From Pseudolysinimonas_A sp041984585 (GTDB taxonomy: Bacteria; Actinomycetota; Actinomycetes; Actinomycetales; Microbacteriaceae), in contig JBHIXX010000006.1 of the NCBI GenBank assembly GCA_041984585.1, forward strand, positions 25,719-89,718: a DNA stretch of 64,000 bases. Reading direction: 5' to 3'. Below the pieces are notes generated by a model that was given only the letters and a program-made list of their open reading frames with translations, was not told the origin of the DNA and ran no database searches. The translations under genes and the position numbers were made by a program. This document shows, one piece after another, positions 17,758 to 26,463 of the stretch (its first letter is position 1; each line of letters opens with the position of its first letter).

Positions 17758-17823
17758 TGCTTCTCCTTGGACACTGGATAATACGAATACTAATACACTA
17801 TATACTACGACCACGGGCACGTG
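17758..17823 (-). promoter_or_regulatory. AT-rich promoter of second beta-oxidation operon
   Basis: 66-nt gap between the end of the ABC-transporter gene and the dehydrogenase start, with a run of A/T-rich sequence (17770-17810) in a high-GC background. On the minus strand it contains GTAGTATATAGTG and TATTAGTATTCG. Likely a promoter; the -10/-35 boxes cannot be fixed with confidence. Confidence 0.5.
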
Positions 17824-18909
17824 TCAGTCAGCGGCCGACGGCGCCTCGTCCGGGCGAGCGCGCAGCAGCTCGATCGGCAGCGATCGACCGCCGAGCTTCG
17901 GACCCTGCGTCTGCAGGTGGCAGGCCACCGTGCCGCCGTCGTCGACCGGCGTGTGCTCCGGCCGGGTCTCGTGGCACGGTTCGAAGGCCGCGGGGCAGCG
18001 CGAGGCGAAGGGGCAGCCGGCGGGTCGACGCGAGGGGCTGGGCGGGTCGCCGCGGAGCACGACCTTCTGCCGGGCCCGCCGGTGGGACGGCTTCGCCTCC
18101 GGGACCGCCGACAGCAGGGCCGCCGTGTACGGATGCGCCGGGGAGTCGGCGACCCGGTCGGCCGGCCCGAACTCGACGATCTGACCCAGGTACATCACCG
18201 CGATCTCGTGGCTCACATGGCGCACGACCGACAGGTCGTGGGAGACGAACAGGATCGCCACCCCGAACTCGCGCTGCAGTTTGAGCAGCAGGTTGAGGAT
18301 CTGCGACTGGATCGAGATGTCGAGGGCGCTCACCGCCTCGTCGCAGACCAGGATCTTCGGATCCGGCGCGAGCGCCCGCGCGATCGCGACGCGCTGTCGC
18401 TGACCGCCCGACATCTCGTCGGGGAAGCGGCGCGCGTGCTCAGGCGACAGGCCGACGCTGATCAGCAGGCGGTCGACCTCCGCGTCGAGCTCCGCACCCT
18501 TCAGGCCCCGATGGAAGGTCACCGGCTCGCCGATGATGTCGCCGATGCGCATCGTCGGGTTGAGCGAGGAGTACGGGTCCTGGAAGACCATCTGCATCGC
18601 CCGACGCGCCTGATTGAGGTCGCGGCCACGCGCGCGTGTCACGTCGTCGGCACCGAGGTGCACCTCGCCGTCGGTGACGTCGAGCAGACGCAGCAGCAGA
18701 CGCCCCACGGTGGATTTACCCGAGCCCGATTCGCCGACCAGACCGAGCGTGCGCCCCGCGTGCAGCCGCAGGGTCACCCCATCGACGGCGCGGACCTTCG
18801 ACGACGCACGGCCGAAGAGCGACGTCCGCCCGGCGAACTCCTTGACGAGGTCGACACCCTCGAGGACCGGTGTCTCGGATTCCACGGTCGCCTCAGTCAC
18901 GGCGCTCAT
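17824..18909 (-). CDS. dipeptide/oligopeptide-type ABC transporter ATP-binding protein (DppF-like)
   Basis: 361-aa ATPase of the Opp/Dpp importer family. Walker A GESGSGKST is near 59-67, the ABC signature MSGGQRQRVAIARAL near 164-178, Walker B ILVCDEAVS near 185-193 and the H-loop SHDLS near 222. The C-terminal oligopeptide-type extension has the cysteine pattern CPFASRC and CHET for the family's iron-sulphur or disulphide motif. It pairs with the ATPase at 18906 by ATGA overlap and energises the two permeases. Last gene of the transporter operon. Confidence 0.93.
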   Translation of the reverse strand: MSAVTEATVESETPVLEGVDLVKEFAGRTSLFGRASSKVRAVDGVTLRLHAGRTLGLVGESGSGKSTVGRLLLRLLDVTDGEVHLGADDVTRARGRDLNQARRAMQMVFQDPYSSLNPTMRIGDIIGEPVTFHRGLKGAELDAEVDRLLISVGLSPEHARRFPDEMSGGQRQRVAIARALAPDPKILVCDEAVSALDISIQSQILNLLLKLQREFGVAILFVSHDLSVVRHVSHEIAVMYLGQIVEFGPADRVADSPAHPYTAALLSAVPEAKPSHRRARQKVVLRGDPPSPSRRPAGCPFASRCPAAFEPCHETRPEHTPVDDGGTVACHLQTQGPKLGGRSLPIELLRARPDEAPSAAD

Positions 18910-19940
18910 TCCCCGGCTCCTTCAAGCACGAGCTCGTCGGCGCGGATGCAGCGCACCTCTCCGGCGTCTGTCGGGCTCAGGGAGACGGCCTGGGTGTCAC
19001 ACCGCCCCGCCTGCGCGAACTCGCAACGGTTGGCGAAACGGCATCCCGGCGCGACGTACCCGAGCGGCGGCGGACTACCCGGCAGGACGGAGAGCTCGTT
19101 TAGCGGCGGCTGGTTTTCGGGCAGCGCCTGCAACAGCGCCGACGCGTACGGGTGGCGCGGGCGCACGAAGAACGGGTCGATCATCGCCTGCTCCATGATC
19201 TGCCCGGCGTACATCACGAGCACCCGGTCGCAGAACTCGGCGATCACCGCGAGGTCGTGGCTGATGAGCACGATTGACATGTCCATCTCGCCGCGGAGTC
19301 GGCGCAGCAGCTCGAGGATCTGCGCCTGCGTCGTGACGTCCAGGGCCGTCGTCGGCTCGTCGGCGATCAGCAGACTCGGGCGGCAGGCGATCGCCATCGC
19401 GATGCAGACCCGCTGCCGGAGCCCACCCGAGAGCTCGTGCGGGTAGGCGTCCGCACGTCGCTCCGGGTCGGAGATCTCGACGAGCCGAAAGTCCTCGATG
19501 ACTTGGGCACGGGCCTCGGCGCGCGAAACTCCCCGGTGCCGACGGATGACCTCGGCCACCTGGTCGCCGACGCGGTACGCTGGGTCGAGGGCGGTCATGG
19601 GCTCCTGGAAGATCATGCCGACGTCCCGGCCGCGGATCGCGCGCAGGTCGCGCTCGCGCAGCGCCGTCACGTCGACGCCGTTGAAGAGGATCCGCCCCCC
19701 ACGCTGCCGCGAGATGCGCTTTGGCACGAGACCCATGAGCGACATCGCGAGCGTCGACTTGCCGGAGCCGGATTCGCCGACGAGTCCGATGACCTCCCCG
19801 GACCGCACCTCGAGGTCGATGTCATTGAGCACGGAGAGGTACTCACGGCCGGGGGCGAGGTCGAGCGAGAAGCCCTCGACGCGCAGCAGCGCGTCCCCTC
19901 GGTCCGGCGCAGCGGTCTCCTGTCGGGGATTCCGGGTCAT
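18906..19940 (-). CDS. dipeptide/oligopeptide-type ABC transporter ATP-binding protein (DppD-like)
   Basis: 344-aa ATPase, the second nucleotide-binding subunit. It has Walker A GESGSGKST near 55-63, Q-loop MIFQEPMTALDP, signature ELSGGLRQRV near 163-172, Walker B LLIADEPTT near 184-192, and the C-terminal extension with CRFANRC. The start at 19940 overlaps the permease stop and its stop overlaps the next ATPase, both by 4 nt. It drives import by the heterodimeric permease. Confidence 0.93.
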   Translation of the reverse strand: MTRNPRQETAAPDRGDALLRVEGFSLDLAPGREYLSVLNDIDLEVRSGEVIGLVGESGSGKSTLAMSLMGLVPKRISRQRGGRILFNGVDVTALRERDLRAIRGRDVGMIFQEPMTALDPAYRVGDQVAEVIRRHRGVSRAEARAQVIEDFRLVEISDPERRADAYPHELSGGLRQRVCIAMAIACRPSLLIADEPTTALDVTTQAQILELLRRLRGEMDMSIVLISHDLAVIAEFCDRVLVMYAGQIMEQAMIDPFFVRPRHPYASALLQALPENQPPLNELSVLPGSPPPLGYVAPGCRFANRCEFAQAGRCDTQAVSLSPTDAGEVRCIRADELVLEGAGE

Positions 19941-20830
19941 CGTTCCCTCCCCCCGGTCACTTCGTCACGGAGCACATCGCCCAGCGTGTTGAACGCCAGC
20001 GAGGTGAAGAAGATCACCAGGCCGGGCGCGAGCACGAGCCACGGCGCGATCTCGATGAACGCCTTGCTCCCGCCGATCATCGACCCCCAGCTCGCGTTCG
20101 GGGGTTGGACCCCGAGCCCCAGGTAGCTGAGGCTCGACTCGATGATGAGCGTGAGGCCGAGCATGAACGAGATCTGGATGATCAGCGCCGGCCAGGCGTT
20201 GGGCAGCATGTGCGCCCACACCACGCGGCGGCGCGGAATCCCCGTCGAGATGGCCGCCTCGACGAACGTCTCGTTGCGCACGAACAGGATCTGACCGCGC
20301 ACGATGCGCAGGAACCGCGGAGCGTAGGCGATTCCCACCGCGAGCATCGCGTTGCCGAGCCCCGGGCCGAGGATCGCGACGATCGCCAGCGCGAGGAAGA
20401 GCGACGGGAAGCTCAGCAGCACGTCGGCGACGCGGGTGACGATCGTGTCGAACCAGCCGCCGATGTACCCCGCGAGCACACCGGGGAGCACCCCGAAGGC
20501 GAGTCCCGTCAGGACGGCCTGGGCGGTCGCCAGCAACGAGACTCGTCCGGCGACCAGCAGTCGCGACAGCACGTCGCGGCCGAGGTCGTCGGTGCCCAGC
20601 CAATGGTCGAGCCCAGGCGGCTGGAGAACGCCGCGCAGGTCGTTCTGGTTCGGGTCGTAGGGCGTGATGAACGGACCGATCAGCGACACCACGATCAGCA
20701 GGACGAGGTAGGCGATGCTGACGACCCCGGCCGGCCGGTCGAGGACTCGACGCACCAGTCCGCGATGGCGCCGACCGGAGACCAGCGCGATCTGCGTCGT
20801 CGACGGGGCGGACGCGGCGGGTGCTGTCAT
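19937..20830 (-). CDS. dipeptide/oligopeptide-type ABC transporter permease (DppC-like)
   Basis: 297-aa inner-membrane permease with about six spans. The N-terminus is the DppC type (LIGPFITPYDP followed by HWLGTDDLGRDVLSRL near 75-90), and the EAA coupling loop is EAAISTGIPRRRVVWAHMLP near 187-206. The ATG at 20830 overlaps the DppB-like stop by 4 nt. It forms the translocation path with the DppB-like subunit. Confidence 0.93.
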   Translation of the reverse strand: MTAPAASAPSTTQIALVSGRRHRGLVRRVLDRPAGVVSIAYLVLLIVVSLIGPFITPYDPNQNDLRGVLQPPGLDHWLGTDDLGRDVLSRLLVAGRVSLLATAQAVLTGLAFGVLPGVLAGYIGGWFDTIVTRVADVLLSFPSLFLALAIVAILGPGLGNAMLAVGIAYAPRFLRIVRGQILFVRNETFVEAAISTGIPRRRVVWAHMLPNAWPALIIQISFMLGLTLIIESSLSYLGLGVQPPNASWGSMIGGSKAFIEIAPWLVLAPGLVIFFTSLAFNTLGDVLRDEVTGGRER

Positions 20831-21774
20831 TGGACTCTCACCTTCGGGTTGATCAGCGCGTACGCGAGATCGGTCAGGAAGCTCGCGACGACCACCAGGA
20901 GAACGGTGAACAGGATCACGCCCTGGAGCACCTGGATGTCGCGCGAGAACACGGCCTGCACCATCTGGCTCCCGATCCCGGGGAGGTCGAAGACGGCTTC
21001 GATGACGACGCAGGCCCCGATCGCGATCGGCACCTGGAGGCCGAGGGTCGTGACGGCCGGGCCGAGAGCGGAGCGGAGGGCATGCTTGCCGACGACGCTG
21101 ATCTCCGAGAGTCCCGCCGAGCGCATGGTGCGCACGTAGTCGCGCCGCAGGTGGTCGCCGAGCGAGGCGCGCAGCTGGCGGGTGAGTTCGGCGGCGAGGG
21201 CGTGACCCAGCGTGATCGCGGGCAACAGCAGGTGGAGGAACCACTGGAGGGGATCGGCGGAGAATGGGACGTAGCTCGTCGCGGGCAACCATCGGAGGGT
21301 GAGGCTGAAGAGGAGCACGAGCAGGATGGCGAACCAGAAGTTGGGGATCGCAATGCCGGACGTCGCGATGGCGAGCGAGATTCGATCGGCGATGCCGTTC
21401 GGGTGCAGCGCCGCGACGGTGGCCAGCGGGAGCGCGATCAGGATCGCGAAGATGAAGCCGAGCAGTACCAGGCTCAGGGTGACGGGCACCTTGCGCAACA
21501 GGATGTCGGAGACCGGCTCGCTCGTGCTGAACGAGATGCCCAGATCGCCGGTGGCCGCATGGATCACGAAGTCGATGAATCGCTCGACGAGCGGCTTGTC
21601 GAGCCCGAGCTGGGCGCGGTACTGGGCGATGAGCTCCGGCGTGGCGCTCTCACCACCCGCGCGCGCGATCGCCGCGTCACCCGGCAATAGCGATGTGAGG
21701 ACGAAGACGACGAGTGCGGCCACCAGCAGCTGGGGGATGAGGGTGAGGAGACGGCGGATCGTAAAGGTCAGCAT
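20827..21774 (-). CDS. dipeptide/oligopeptide-type ABC transporter permease (DppB-like)
   Basis: 315-aa permease with an N-terminal membrane span (residues 5-30), the LPGDAA segment, and the EAA loop VRTMRSAGLSEISVVGKHAL near 214-233. It has the architecture of DppB/OppB. It follows the binding-protein gene after a 134-nt gap containing a strong hairpin, so the binding protein is probably made in excess of the permease. Confidence 0.93.
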   Translation of the reverse strand: MLTFTIRRLLTLIPQLLVAALVVFVLTSLLPGDAAIARAGGESATPELIAQYRAQLGLDKPLVERFIDFVIHAATGDLGISFSTSEPVSDILLRKVPVTLSLVLLGFIFAILIALPLATVAALHPNGIADRISLAIATSGIAIPNFWFAILLVLLFSLTLRWLPATSYVPFSADPLQWFLHLLLPAITLGHALAAELTRQLRASLGDHLRRDYVRTMRSAGLSEISVVGKHALRSALGPAVTTLGLQVPIAIGACVVIEAVFDLPGIGSQMVQAVFSRDIQVLQGVILFTVLLVVVASFLTDLAYALINPKVRVQ

Positions 21775-21872
21775 GTCGACACCCGACTGCGGTGCCTCGT
21801 GGCGAATGGCGACATTGCGTTTCCTTGATCCGCCGCCCCCTCATCGGGCGGCTTGATTCCGATTATCGGTCT

Positions 21873-21902
21873 GCTTGGTCCGGGCCGGAACCCGGACCAA
21901 GC
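21873..21902 (-). terminator. strong hairpin between binding-protein and permease genes
   Basis: GCTTGGTCCGGG (21873-21884) and CCCGGACCAAGC (21891-21902) form a perfect 12-bp stem with a 6-nt loop, just after the binding-protein stop codon. There is no U-tract on the minus strand. It is best read as a partial terminator or mRNA 3'-end stabiliser inside the ABC operon. Confidence 0.7.
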
Positions 21903-21908
21903 GGGGGG

Positions 21909-23465
21909 TCAGCTCGCGGCGGTCACCCCCACGTTGAGGAAGTTCGCCTTCCCGGTCAGACCAGTCGAGTAGCCGATCACGTTGTCCCGGACGACCGTGG
22001 TCACGCCGGGGAACATGAGCGGAATCATGCGCGAGTCCTCCATGATCAGGTCCGACGCGGTGCGGATGGCCTCGCCCCGGGCGTCCTGGTCGCCGCTCGC
22101 CCGCGCTTCGTCGAGCGCACTCGTCAGGTCGGGCGCGGTGACCTTCGCGGGGTTGTTCAGCCCGTCGGGCCCGAACAGGTTGTCGAGGGTCTGCGACGGG
22201 TCGGCACGACCACCCCACGGGGTGAAGTAGATCGGCACGCTGTTCTGGTAGTAGAACTCGTCCAGGAGCGCGGGACCCTCCATCGGGATGATGTTGGTGG
22301 TAATCCCGATGTCGGCGAGCATGCCCGCGATGGCCTCGGTGGCCTGCACGCGGAACGGTTGGTTGTTCGTCTTGAAGTCGAACGAGAACCCGTCGGGATA
22401 GCCGGCCTCGGCAAGGAGCTCACGCGCCTTGTCGGGGTCGTACGGGTACATGTTCTCGAGCGAAGGGTCGTTGCCGAAGTACCCCGGGGGGAACGGCTGC
22501 CACGCGATCGTGCCGGTGCTCCGGTAGATCCCCTCGTAGAGCGCCTCTCGGTCGATCGCGTAGTTGATCGCCTCGCGCACGAGCGGGTCGTCGAACGGCG
22601 CGATCGAGATGTTCATCCCGAGGTGGTCGACGGCGAGCGCTGGATCGGTGCGCACATCGAGGCTCGGGTCCGTCCCGGCGAGTTGCACCTGCGCGGCCGA
22701 GATCTGTGCGACGTCGACCTCCCCCGCACGCACCGCGCTGAGACGCGTGTCGTCATCCTCGATGAGGCGGATGGTCAGCGAGGCCAGCAGGACGGAGTCC
22801 GGGTCGTAGTAGCCGTCGAACCGCTCGACCGTGAGGTGGTCACCGGGCGAGTACTCGACGAGCTGCCACGGACCGGCGCCGACCGGGTCGATCGCCAGGT
22901 TCGTCCCGTCGTCGAAGGCGGCCGGGGAGATCATCATCCCGGTGCGGTCGGCGAGCTTGGCCGGGAGCGCCGCGTCGGGGGCGGACAGGCTGAGCACGAC
23001 CGTGAGGTCGTCGCTCGCCTCGACCGAGGCCACCGACGAGAGGTCGCCCGTAACCGACGATGTGTCGAGCGTCAGGGCGCGGCTTATGTTGGCGACGACC
23101 GCATCCGCGTCGAGCGTGGTGCCGTCGTGGAAGGTGAGACCGTCACGGAGCGTAAGCGTGAGCGATTCGTCGGTGAGATCCCACGACTCGGCGAGCCCAG
23201 GGGCGACCGAACCATCGGACGCGTAGCTCAGCAGACTGGCGTAGACCGGGAGCAGCCACGGAATGTCCTGCGAGGACGTGCCCTGCTGGGGGTCGAGGCT
23301 GGTGGCCGGCTCGAAGTAGCCGAAGGTCAGGCTCCCGTCGGGATCGGGGGCGTCGGTCGACTCGCCTCCACCGCCGGGGGAACACGCCGCGAGGGCTACG
23401 GCGAGGGCGCCCACCGTCACGGCTGCTGCAAGGCGTCGCGGGACGCGCCATTTCTCGGTGCTCAT
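21909..23465 (-). CDS. ABC transporter substrate-binding lipoprotein, family 5 (peptide/nickel type)
   Basis: 518-aa secreted binding protein. A lipoprotein signal is seen: Arg-rich start, hydrophobic stretch AAAVTVGALAVALAAC with the lipobox Cys near residue 28. The SBP family 5 fold follows, with LTLRDGLTFHDGTTLDADAV and YDPDKARELLAEAGYPDG. It captures the imported ligand at the cell surface; family 5 proteins bind peptides, opines, sugars or organic acids. AGGAG is 7 nt from the ATG at 23465; ATGs at 23468 and 23492 are in frame. A decayed paralogue lies at 25173-25541. Confidence 0.93.
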   Translation of the reverse strand: MSTEKWRVPRRLAAAVTVGALAVALAACSPGGGGESTDAPDPDGSLTFGYFEPATSLDPQQGTSSQDIPWLLPVYASLLSYASDGSVAPGLAESWDLTDESLTLTLRDGLTFHDGTTLDADAVVANISRALTLDTSSVTGDLSSVASVEASDDLTVVLSLSAPDAALPAKLADRTGMMISPAAFDDGTNLAIDPVGAGPWQLVEYSPGDHLTVERFDGYYDPDSVLLASLTIRLIEDDDTRLSAVRAGEVDVAQISAAQVQLAGTDPSLDVRTDPALAVDHLGMNISIAPFDDPLVREAINYAIDREALYEGIYRSTGTIAWQPFPPGYFGNDPSLENMYPYDPDKARELLAEAGYPDGFSFDFKTNNQPFRVQATEAIAGMLADIGITTNIIPMEGPALLDEFYYQNSVPIYFTPWGGRADPSQTLDNLFGPDGLNNPAKVTAPDLTSALDEARASGDQDARGEAIRTASDLIMEDSRMIPLMFPGVTTVVRDNVIGYSTGLTGKANFLNVGVTAAS

Positions 23466-23540
23466 CATCGAACTCCTGTTGATCGAGGACACGGAACGAC
23501 TCCGTTCCGCGGGTCAAGCATATTCTGATAAGAGTAAACC
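23466..23540. promoter_or_regulatory. divergent promoter between ABC operon and MBL-fold gene
   Basis: The stretch 23515-23540 (AGCATATTCTGATAAG then AGTAAACC) is AT-rich and separates divergently transcribed genes. Its AGCATATT octamer also occurs at 11632-11639 in the GntR promoter region. It probably contains the promoters for both directions. Confidence 0.5.
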
Positions 23541-24506
23541 ATGTCAAGCTTTGTGCCACGCGACGGTGCGGGGGTGATCTTCGAGATCGACGACGGCCTC
23601 TGGATGGTGCCTCAGCCGGTGCTCGGCGAATCGCACGTCGAGTTCACCAACTGCTACATCCTGCGCGGCGAGCACGGCGACATCCACGTCATCGACCCCG
23701 GTTGGTCGACGGAGCCCAACTGGCGGCGCCTCGAACGGGGACTGACGGAGATTGGCGCCTCGACCGACGACATCGCCGCCGTGCTCGCGACCCATCTGCA
23801 CGCAGACCATCTGGGCCTGGCTCGGCAGGCGCGCGACCACGTGTCGGCTCCATTCCTACTGGGGACGATCGAAGCCGAGACGCTCGCCGTCGACATTCCG
23901 ACGCGCTGGAGCGCCGAGACCCTCACCCGTCAGCTCGAGAGGTGGGGCGCACCGGAGGGCGACCGGGAGCGGATCATCCGTGCGCTCGCCACGGAGCGAC
24001 CGCCTGACTTCGCCCAGCCGGACCGCACCCTCGACGACGGCGACCTGCTCCCGATCTCGGGCCGAACGATTCGAGCCGTCGTGACCCCGGGGCACACCCC
24101 GGGGCACTTGTGCTTCTGGGACCAGGATCGCGATCGGCTGTTCACGGGCGACCACGTGCTGCCCCACATCCACCCGGGCGTCGGGCTGGCGGGCGACGGA
24201 GCAGCCTCGAACGGACTGGTCGACTATCTCGATTCGCTCGACCGCGTCGACGGCATGGCGACGTCGGCCTTGCCCGGCCACGGCGATCCGATCGACAACC
24301 TCAGTGCTCGCGTGAGCGAGATCCGGGACCACCAACTCCGGCGCGCCGCGGAGATCGCGGCGCGCCGTGCGCCCCGAGACTCGGCGTGGAGCGTCGCGAC
24401 CCGGCTGCGCTGGAGGGAGCGCTGGAGTGGGATGAGCGCGTTCCGTCAGCACTCCGCTGTGTCCCAGGTCGCGATGCACCTGCGTCGGCTCGACGCGATG
24501 GGATGA
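23541..24506 (+). CDS. metallo-beta-lactamase-fold hydrolase
   Basis: 321-aa MBL-fold protein with the metal-binding THLHADHLG near residues 83-91, the third ligand in TPGHTPGHLCFW near 182-193, Asp in FTGDHVLP near 201-208, and a C-terminal GHGDP His. The C-terminal 60 residues are helical, as in the glyoxalase II-like/LACTB2 subgroup. It may hydrolyse a thioester or lactone intermediate. ATG at 23541 lacks a good ribosome-binding site and follows closely on a TATTCT-like -10, so a very short or leaderless message is possible. Divergent from the ABC operon. Confidence 0.9.
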   Translation: MSSFVPRDGAGVIFEIDDGLWMVPQPVLGESHVEFTNCYILRGEHGDIHVIDPGWSTEPNWRRLERGLTEIGASTDDIAAVLATHLHADHLGLARQARDHVSAPFLLGTIEAETLAVDIPTRWSAETLTRQLERWGAPEGDRERIIRALATERPPDFAQPDRTLDDGDLLPISGRTIRAVVTPGHTPGHLCFWDQDRDRLFTGDHVLPHIHPGVGLAGDGAASNGLVDYLDSLDRVDGMATSALPGHGDPIDNLSARVSEIRDHQLRRAAEIAARRAPRDSAWSVATRLRWRERWSGMSAFRQHSAVSQVAMHLRRLDAMG

Positions 24507-24513
24507 GACCACG

Positions 24514-24537
24514 GCGATCCGTCGCCAGTCGGATCGC
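24514..24537. terminator. hairpin downstream of MBL-fold gene
   Basis: GCGATCCG (24514-24521) and CGGATCGC (24530-24537) form an 8-bp stem with an 8-nt loop between the MBL gene and the convergent epimerase remnant. Without a T-tract this is a position-based call. Confidence 0.4.
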
Positions 24538-24553
24538 GGCGATCGCACCATGA

Positions 24554-25175
24554 CTAGCGGATCACCTCGGGGTCGTGCGCGATGATGCTCTCCGCGGTGT
24601 CCTGGACCGAGTCGGCGACCGATCGGGGCGTCCAGCCCAGCATCCGTTCGGCCTCCGTGCCGCGGGAATCGAAGTCGTGCCCGAGCTGACCGCGCAGCGC
24701 ACCCATCGCGGGGTTGACGGCGGCGACGAACCGGGCGACGAACAGCGGGAGCTCGCGCGTCGGAGCCTTGGCCGCCTGGTCGCCCATGCGGTCGCGGAGG
24801 ATGCGCGCGATGTCGACCATGCGCAGACTCGATTCCGAGGTGGCGATGAACCGCTCCCCGGCCGCGCCGGGATCGGTCGCCGCATGCAAGTGCAGGTCGG
24901 CGACGTCGCGGACGTCGGCCCATCCGGTACCGAAGGGCGGGCACACCGGGAGCGCTCCGGAGAGCATGCCCCGGGTCGTCCGCAGCGACGGCGGGTCGTC
25001 GTTGCCGATCAGCGGGCCGAGCACTGCCGACGGCTGGACGGTGGCGAGCTCCATCCCGGTGCCCTCCCGGGCGATGAAGTCCCAGGGGCCGGCGGGATGT
25101 CGGAGTCGAGATTCGTCCAATCCTCTCCGGTGAACGGCTCGGTGCGGCGAGCGCGGGTGGCCGTAGACGACGAAT
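24554..25175 (-). pseudogene. NAD-dependent epimerase/dehydratase (dihydroflavonol-reductase-like), 5'-truncated and frameshifted
   Basis: Only the C-terminal part of an extended-SDR protein survives: WDFIAREGTGMELATVQPSA through to the natural TAG stop at 24554, about 180 aa. Further upstream the recognisable pieces FVVYGHPRSP and TEPFTGEDWTNLDS occur in different frames between 25175 and 25100. The segment with the YxxxK active-site region, expected just before WDFIA, is lost. The N-terminal Rossmann glycine loop is missing altogether. Homology ends at about 25175, exactly where the binding-protein remnant begins on the other strand. It cannot encode a working enzyme. Confidence 0.78.
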
Positions 25176-25541
25176 CCTCGACCACTTCTACTACCAGAAG
25201 ACGGTCCCGATGTACTTCACGCCGTGGGGCGGTCGGACCGATTCGTCGATTTCGCTCGACAACCTGTTCGGGCCGCGCGGACTGAACAACCCCGCGAAAG
25301 TCACCGCGCCCGACCGGAAGAGTGCGCTGCGATGAGGCGCGCACGGAATCCAACACCGATCGGCGAGCGGAGCTTCTCCAAGGAGGCATCGACGTCGATC
25401 GATGGACGACGCGCGGATGATCCCGATCGCGTCCCCGTCGATCGCCCCGTGGCGTTCGCCAACGACGTGGTCGGATATGTTCCCGCGCTAACCGCGCACC
25501 GGTTCAACTTTCTCGGCGTCGGGGTGACCGCGCAGAGCTGA
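25173..25541 (+). pseudogene. remnant of an SBP family 5 binding-protein gene (C-terminal part)
   Basis: Reading across frames recovers the C-terminus of a protein like the binding protein at 21909: FYYQKTVPMYFTPWGGR, LDNLFGPRGLNNPAKVTAPD, DEARTESN, MDDARMIP and finally VAFANDVVGY to NFLGVGVTAQS, ending at the TGA at 25539-25541. An in-frame stop occurs at 25333 and at least three frameshifts are needed. The first 44 residues are roughly 80% identical to the intact copy by eye. The N-terminal two thirds are missing. It is a dead paralogue. Confidence 0.85.
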
Positions 25542-25555
25542 GAACCGCGTACACG

Positions 25556-25591
25556 CAACCGCCCCCGTACTTCACGGTGCGGGGGCGGTTG
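25556..25591. terminator. strong GC-rich bidirectional-looking terminator hairpin
   Basis: CAACCGCCCCC (25556-25566) pairs perfectly with GGGGGCGGTTG (25581-25591), an 11-bp stem with 14-nt loop, placed between the SBP remnant end and the convergent crotonase end. TCGTTGT follows on the plus strand. Confidence 0.75.
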
Positions 25592-25623
25592 TCGTTGTGC
25601 GATCGCCCGTGGGGCGAGGTGAC

Positions 25624-26463
25624 TCAGGACTGGTTGCTGCTGGGGAACACGGCGGCGCGCTTCTCGCGCATCGCGGTGACCCCCTCCTGCGCGTCGGGGG
25701 AGAAGAAACCCATCTTCTCGACGGCCAGCGAGTAGTCGAAAGCGGTCAAGCCGCCCAGGCGCAGCCACTGGTTGAGCGCGCGTTTCGAGAGCGAGAGCGC
25801 CTGCTGGGACCCGTCCGCGAGCTGGCGAGCGATCGTCGTCGCCGTCTCGAGCACGTCCTCTCGTGCCACCGCGCGGGTGACGAGTCCGATCTCAGCTGCC
25901 GTCTTCCCGTTGAGCATCTCGCCGGTGAGCAGGTAGTACTTCGCGCGCGACAGACCGCAGAGCAGCGGCCAGATCATCGCGCTGTGGTCGCCCGCCGCGA
26001 CACCGAGCTTCACGTGCCCGTCGCCGAGGCGCGCGTCTTCCGCGATGATCGAGATGTCCGACATGATCGCGACCGCGAGCCCGGCCCCGACGGCGGCACC
26101 GTTGATGGCCGAGATGATCACCTTGTCGCAGTTGACCATGCCGTAGACTAGGTCGCGCGCCTCCCAGGTCACGGCGTCGTCGTAGCGCTCCTCGTTGGTG
26201 AGCGACATCCGGTGCTTGAGCATCGACAGGTCCGCTCCCGCAGAGAAGGCCTTCTCGCCGGCACCCGTGACCACGATGACGTTGACCCGAGGGTCGCGCC
26301 CGAGGTCGCGCCAGATCTCGACCAGTTCCTGATGCAGCCGGTGGTTTACCGAGTTGTACGCGTCGGGGCGATTGATGGTGACCGTCGCGACGCGGTCGTC
26401 GATCTCCACGAGGAGATGTTCGTATCCGCTGGCGTAGTCGACCTCGTCGTTACCGAGCACCAT
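25624..26463 (-). CDS. crotonase-family protein with non-canonical active site
   Basis: 279-aa crotonase fold with the oxyanion segment FSAGADL at 73-79. The first catalytic Glu is replaced by Ala130 (GAGLAVAI); the second position lies in RLGDGHVKLGVAAGDH, giving His150 instead of Glu. The C-terminal EGVTAMREKRAAVF is typical of the family. It is therefore unlikely to be a simple hydratase; isomerase, hydrolase or C-C lyase activity is possible. ATG at 26463 has AAAGGA 8 nt upstream, and the promoter region to 26567 is shared with the divergent aldehyde dehydrogenase. Confidence 0.9.
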   Translation of the reverse strand: MVLGNDEVDYASGYEHLLVEIDDRVATVTINRPDAYNSVNHRLHQELVEIWRDLGRDPRVNVIVVTGAGEKAFSAGADLSMLKHRMSLTNEERYDDAVTWEARDLVYGMVNCDKVIISAINGAAVGAGLAVAIMSDISIIAEDARLGDGHVKLGVAAGDHSAMIWPLLCGLSRAKYYLLTGEMLNGKTAAEIGLVTRAVAREDVLETATTIARQLADGSQQALSLSKRALNQWLRLGGLTAFDYSLAVEKMGFFSPDAQEGVTAMREKRAAVFPSSNQS

